A DNA stretch of 64,000 bases. Origin: Veillonella sp. 3310. GTDB taxonomy: Bacteria > Bacillota > Negativicutes > Veillonellales > Veillonellaceae. Made by a program: the position numbers and the translations under genes. Under the pieces are notes generated by a model. The model worked only from the letters and a program-made list of their open reading frames with translations. It was not told the origin of the DNA and made no database searches. This document shows, piece after piece, positions 61,772 through 64,000 of the stretch. Numbering within the stretch: the first letter of the stretch is position 1; every line of letters starts with the position of its first letter. The stretch is taken from assembly GCF_003999875.1 (NCBI RefSeq), contig NZ_RQVJ01000004.1:78676-142675 (forward strand). The letters are read 5' to 3'.

Positions 61772-62695
61772 TCAAGCATCGAAAATCCCTGTCGATAAAT
61801 AGCGCTCCCCACCATCAGGTAGTAATACAACAATATTCTTATCCTTGTAAGCAGGATCCTGACCAATTTGTATAGCCGCTTGTAAGGCAGACCCCGAAGA
61901 AATGCCCAGTAACAAACCCTCTGTTCTAGCGATTGTCCGCGTACATGCGTAGGCATCTTCTGTAGAAACTGTGACAATTTTATCTAACAGCTTAGTATCT
62001 AATACATCCGGGATAAATCCTGCACCAATGCCTTGGATCCCGTGAGGGCCTGCTTCCTTGCCAGATAGTACAGCAGATGTCGTCGGCTCTACGCCGATAA
62101 TCTGCACATTTGGGTTTTGCTCTTTCAGATAGCGACCCACTCCTGTCACAGTTCCGCCAGTACCAATGGAAGAAATAAATACATCTACTTCGCCATTCGT
62201 ATCCTTCCAAATCTCAGGGCCTGTGGTCTCGTAATGTGTGTTCGGATTCGCAGGATTTGTGAATTGTTGCAAGATGAACGCATTACCATGTATCTGTTGC
62301 AACTCCTCAGCTACACGAATGCTGCCTTTCATCCCTTCTATGCCCGGTGAAAGTACTACTAAAGCGCCTAATGCTCTGACAATACGCTGTCGCTCCACAC
62401 TCATCGTGTCGGGCATAACAAGAATTAACTTAAGACCCATTTGAGCTGCTACGAAAGCTAATCCAATACCCGTATTACCACTGGTAGGCTCAATCAGCAC
62501 CGTATCTTTTTGTATTACTCCAGAGTCAATGCCCTCTTTGATCATCCCATAAGCAACACGGTCTTTTACACTGCCCAATGGATTAAAATATTCTAATTTT
62601 CCTAACAAACGGCCATTCAATTGATGTAGCTTTGTAAAAGCATCCAATGCCACCAAAGGCGTCGAGCCAATTAAATCTGTTACATGTTGGTACAT
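61772..62695 (-). CDS. cysK: Cysteine synthase (O-acetylserine sulfhydrylase)
   Basis: CysK makes cysteine from O-acetylserine and sulfide using PLP. The PLP lysine is in SVKDRVAYGMIKE near residue 44, the substrate loop PTSGNTGIGLAF follows, the phosphate loop reads GTGGTVTGVGRY, and GIQGIGAGFIPDVLD is typical of CysK. Length is 307 residues. It lies upstream of sbp on the same strand with 184 bases between, probably a separate transcript of the same regulon. It has a GGGGGAATACGTC-type leader (AAGGGGG) for ribosome binding. Confidence 0.95.
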   Translation of the reverse strand: MYQHVTDLIGSTPLVALDAFTKLHQLNGRLLGKLEYFNPLGSVKDRVAYGMIKEGIDSGVIQKDTVLIEPTSGNTGIGLAFVAAQMGLKLILVMPDTMSVERQRIVRALGALVVLSPGIEGMKGSIRVAEELQQIHGNAFILQQFTNPANPNTHYETTGPEIWKDTNGEVDVFISSIGTGGTVTGVGRYLKEQNPNVQIIGVEPTTSAVLSGKEAGPHGIQGIGAGFIPDVLDTKLLDKIVTVSTEDAYACTRTIARTEGLLLGISSGSALQAAIQIGQDPAYKDKNIVVLLPDGGERYLSTGIFDA

Positions 62696-63078
62696 GACGT
62701 ATTCCCCCTTACTGTTATCTTCTCTATATATACTAGTAGTTACTTGTTATTTACTATTTACTATGTGCCGATATTATATATATCTATTGTGATATTTTAA
62801 TAATTAATTTATGAGCGTTATATATTGATAATCTATATATCTAATTTTATAAATATATCTTTTTATTTCATAATTACAATATTTACATTAGTATGATTTC
62901 ATACTTCTAATATGGGGTTACTATAAATTTGGAGCTACAGTAACGTCTACTATTGTATATTCTTATTCCTATGTAGTCAATTGGATATAAACTATATACA
63001 TATATAGGTTAAAGCTATATATACATAAATATACATAACCGGAAATGAGAATTGTTATTTGTACATTAAAGAAAACAA
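62696..63078. other. AT-rich intergenic region upstream of cysK
   Basis: No gene is supported. The stretch is very AT-rich. I looked on the minus strand for a T-box or SAM riboswitch ahead of cysK and found neither. A weak hairpin (GTTACT/AGTAAC, about 62923-62945) is the only structure noted. Confidence 0.5.
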
Positions 63079-63101
63079 TAAAAAAGACACCTTTCGGTGT
63101 C
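63079..63101 (-). terminator. Intrinsic terminator T1 of the 5S-tail repeat array
   Basis: GACACC/GGTGTC (63086-63091, 63096-63101) with a 4-base loop is followed on the minus strand by a run of T residues. It ends the most distal repeat unit. Confidence 0.8.
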
Positions 63102-63114
63102 TCCTTTTATTTTC

Positions 63115-63852
63115 TTAATCAGCGACTTTCTATGTGTTCCTGACTGTGGGTTTTATACGCCCTTCGGGCTTTAAAACCTTACGTCAGAAACTAAGCAATG
63201 CTCTATGATTTATGCGTTGCTTCTTCTATTTTTATCTTTTCATACTTTCCTTTTCCTACTTTGTTCCTAGCTGTGGATTTTGTGCGCCCCTTTTGGGGCT
63301 TCAAAATCTTACGCTAGGAACTCCCCGATTCACATATCTTTGTGCGTCACTTCGTTCCTTCAAAGATGGTTCACTGGGGATCCCAGGCCTTATCATATAT
63401 AGCTTAGCTGCTACTTAATCAATCTGGCTGGAAACAGCTTAGTAGATTTATTAATCAGCGACTTCCTATATGTTCCTAGCTGTGGATTTTGTGCGCCCTT
63501 TAGGGCTTCAAAATCTTACGCTAGGAACTCCCCGATTCACACACTTTTATGCGTCGCTATGCTCCTTTAAATTATGAGCCCTGCTTATCCCAGGCCTTAT
63601 CATATATAGCTTAGTTGCTACTTAATCAATCTGGCTGGAAACGGCCAGACCAAAATAATATATTGAATGAGAAAATAAAAAAGACGCCTTTCGGCGTCTT
63701 CTTTATTTTCTTAATCAGCGACTTCCTATTTGTTCCTGACTGTGGGTTTTATTCGCCCTTCGGGCTTTAAAACCTTACGTCAGGAACTAAGCGATGCTCT
63801 ACAATTTATGCGTCGCTCCGCTCCTTTAAATTATGAGCCCTGCTTATCCCAG
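63115..63852 (-). repeat. Tandem structured repeats derived in part from the 5S rRNA 3' end
   Basis: Four long hairpins, at 63136-63191, 63263-63321, 63472-63528 and 63732-63787, share the layout GTTCCT(GA/AG)C ... GG(G/A)TTTT ... CGCCC-loop-GGGC ... AAAA(C/T)C ... G(TC/CT)AGGAAC. Differences are compensated: TGAC/GTCA against TAGC/GCTA, and GGGTTTTA/TAAAACC against GGATTTTG/CAAAATC. Three copies are bordered by TTAATCAGCGACTTYCTAT (63115, 63451, 63711), which is the complement of the real 5S 3' end at 63922-63940. Further shared blocks are at 63562-63595 with 63819-63852 and at 63382-63437 with 63590-63644. I know no named family. Confidence 0.75.
63675..63698 (-). terminator. Intrinsic terminator T2 of the 5S-tail repeat array
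   Basis: GACGCC/GGCGTC (63683-63688, 63693-63698) with loop TTTC (plus strand) is followed on the minus strand by TTTTTTATTTTC. It directly follows a copy of the 5S tail. Confidence 0.85.
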
Positions 63853-63885
63853 GGCGACCTGCTCGTATGTAAACTCACTAAGTAA

Positions 63886-63913
63886 TAAAAAAAGAGCACC
63901 CTTTTGGGTGCTC
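63886..63913 (-). terminator. Intrinsic terminator T3 of the rRNA operon
   Basis: GAGCACCC/GGGTGCTC (63894-63901, 63906-63913) followed on the minus strand by seven T residues lies 13 bases past the 5S rRNA 3' end. Confidence 0.9.
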
Positions 63914-63925
63914 TTTCTTTATTAA

Positions 63926-64000
<75 letters not shown>

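Noticed and set aside
62696..63078. T-box or SAM riboswitch upstream of cysK
   Set aside because: No T-box motif (GGGTGGNACCGCG-like) or SAM aptamer core is visible on the minus strand.
63212..63418. 68-codon plus-strand open frame in the 5S-tail repeat array
   Set aside because: It runs through the structured repeats, whose covariation argues for RNA structure and not for coding; no good ribosome-binding site.

Overview
The window reads as chromosome of a low-GC diderm Firmicute of the class Negativicutes, most likely Veillonella or a close relative. This is inferred from Firmicute gene orders (SRP RNA-dnaX-ybaB-recR-bofA, ecfA1-ecfA2-ecfT-truA, addB-addA) found beside outer-membrane features (a YadA-type trimeric autotransporter, an SLH-domain exported protein), with a lactate-oxidation operon (lutABC) and ornithine decarboxylation. 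No species-level marker is complete: only the 3' part of a 5S rRNA gene lies at the right edge.

Layout. 1-2943: speF-potE-like ornithine decarboxylase and antiporter (antiporter cut by the window edge). 3496-11306: purA with a structured leader, a UvrD-type helicase carrying an inserted DnaQ exonuclease, bofA, recR, ybaB, dnaX and the SRP RNA. 11365-11655: a compact locus with every hallmark of an Fst/par type I toxin-antitoxin pair. 11657-17610: DUF421/DUF3290 membrane pair, a YwlG-like protein, an MscS channel and lutABC. 18139-24650: SLH protein, dapF, a DeoR regulator, MscL with a zinc ribbon, and a trimeric autotransporter. 24857-27884: APC permease with a structured leader, and an alanine/glycine:cation symporter. 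28208-35510: addAB. 35627-39495: preQ1 riboswitch-queT-queF, a GNAT enzyme, a Lys/Ala/Gln-rich exported protein and a probable cblT-cblS alpha-ribazole salvage pair. 39680-49473: two-component system, guanine deaminase, MFS transporter, MarR and Rrf2 regulators, two tandem NCS2 purine permeases and a small unknown protein. 49612-52978: truA and the ECF transporter module. 53108-62695: a sulfate uptake and assimilation cluster (cysK, sbp, cysT, cysW, cysA, aprA, aprB, cysD, cysN). 63079-64000: an array of 5S-tail-derived structured repeats leading into the 5S rRNA gene.

How genes work together. Sulfate is imported by Sbp-CysTWA, activated by CysDN, reduced as APS by an AprAB-type enzyme (no cysC or cysH is present here), and sulfide is captured by CysK. 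Guanine deaminase, the NCS2 permeases and PurA all serve purine balance, although they are not one operon. QueT and QueF form a queuosine-precursor unit under a translational preQ1 riboswitch. Polyamine production by SpeF may matter for the envelope, because peptidoglycan of Veillonella and Selenomonas carries polyamines that SLH domains can bind; that link is inference here.

The observations most worth following are the Fst-like toxin-antitoxin locus, the covarying hairpin array downstream of 5S, the helicase-exonuclease fusion, and a dispersed family of near-identical inverted-repeat terminators.
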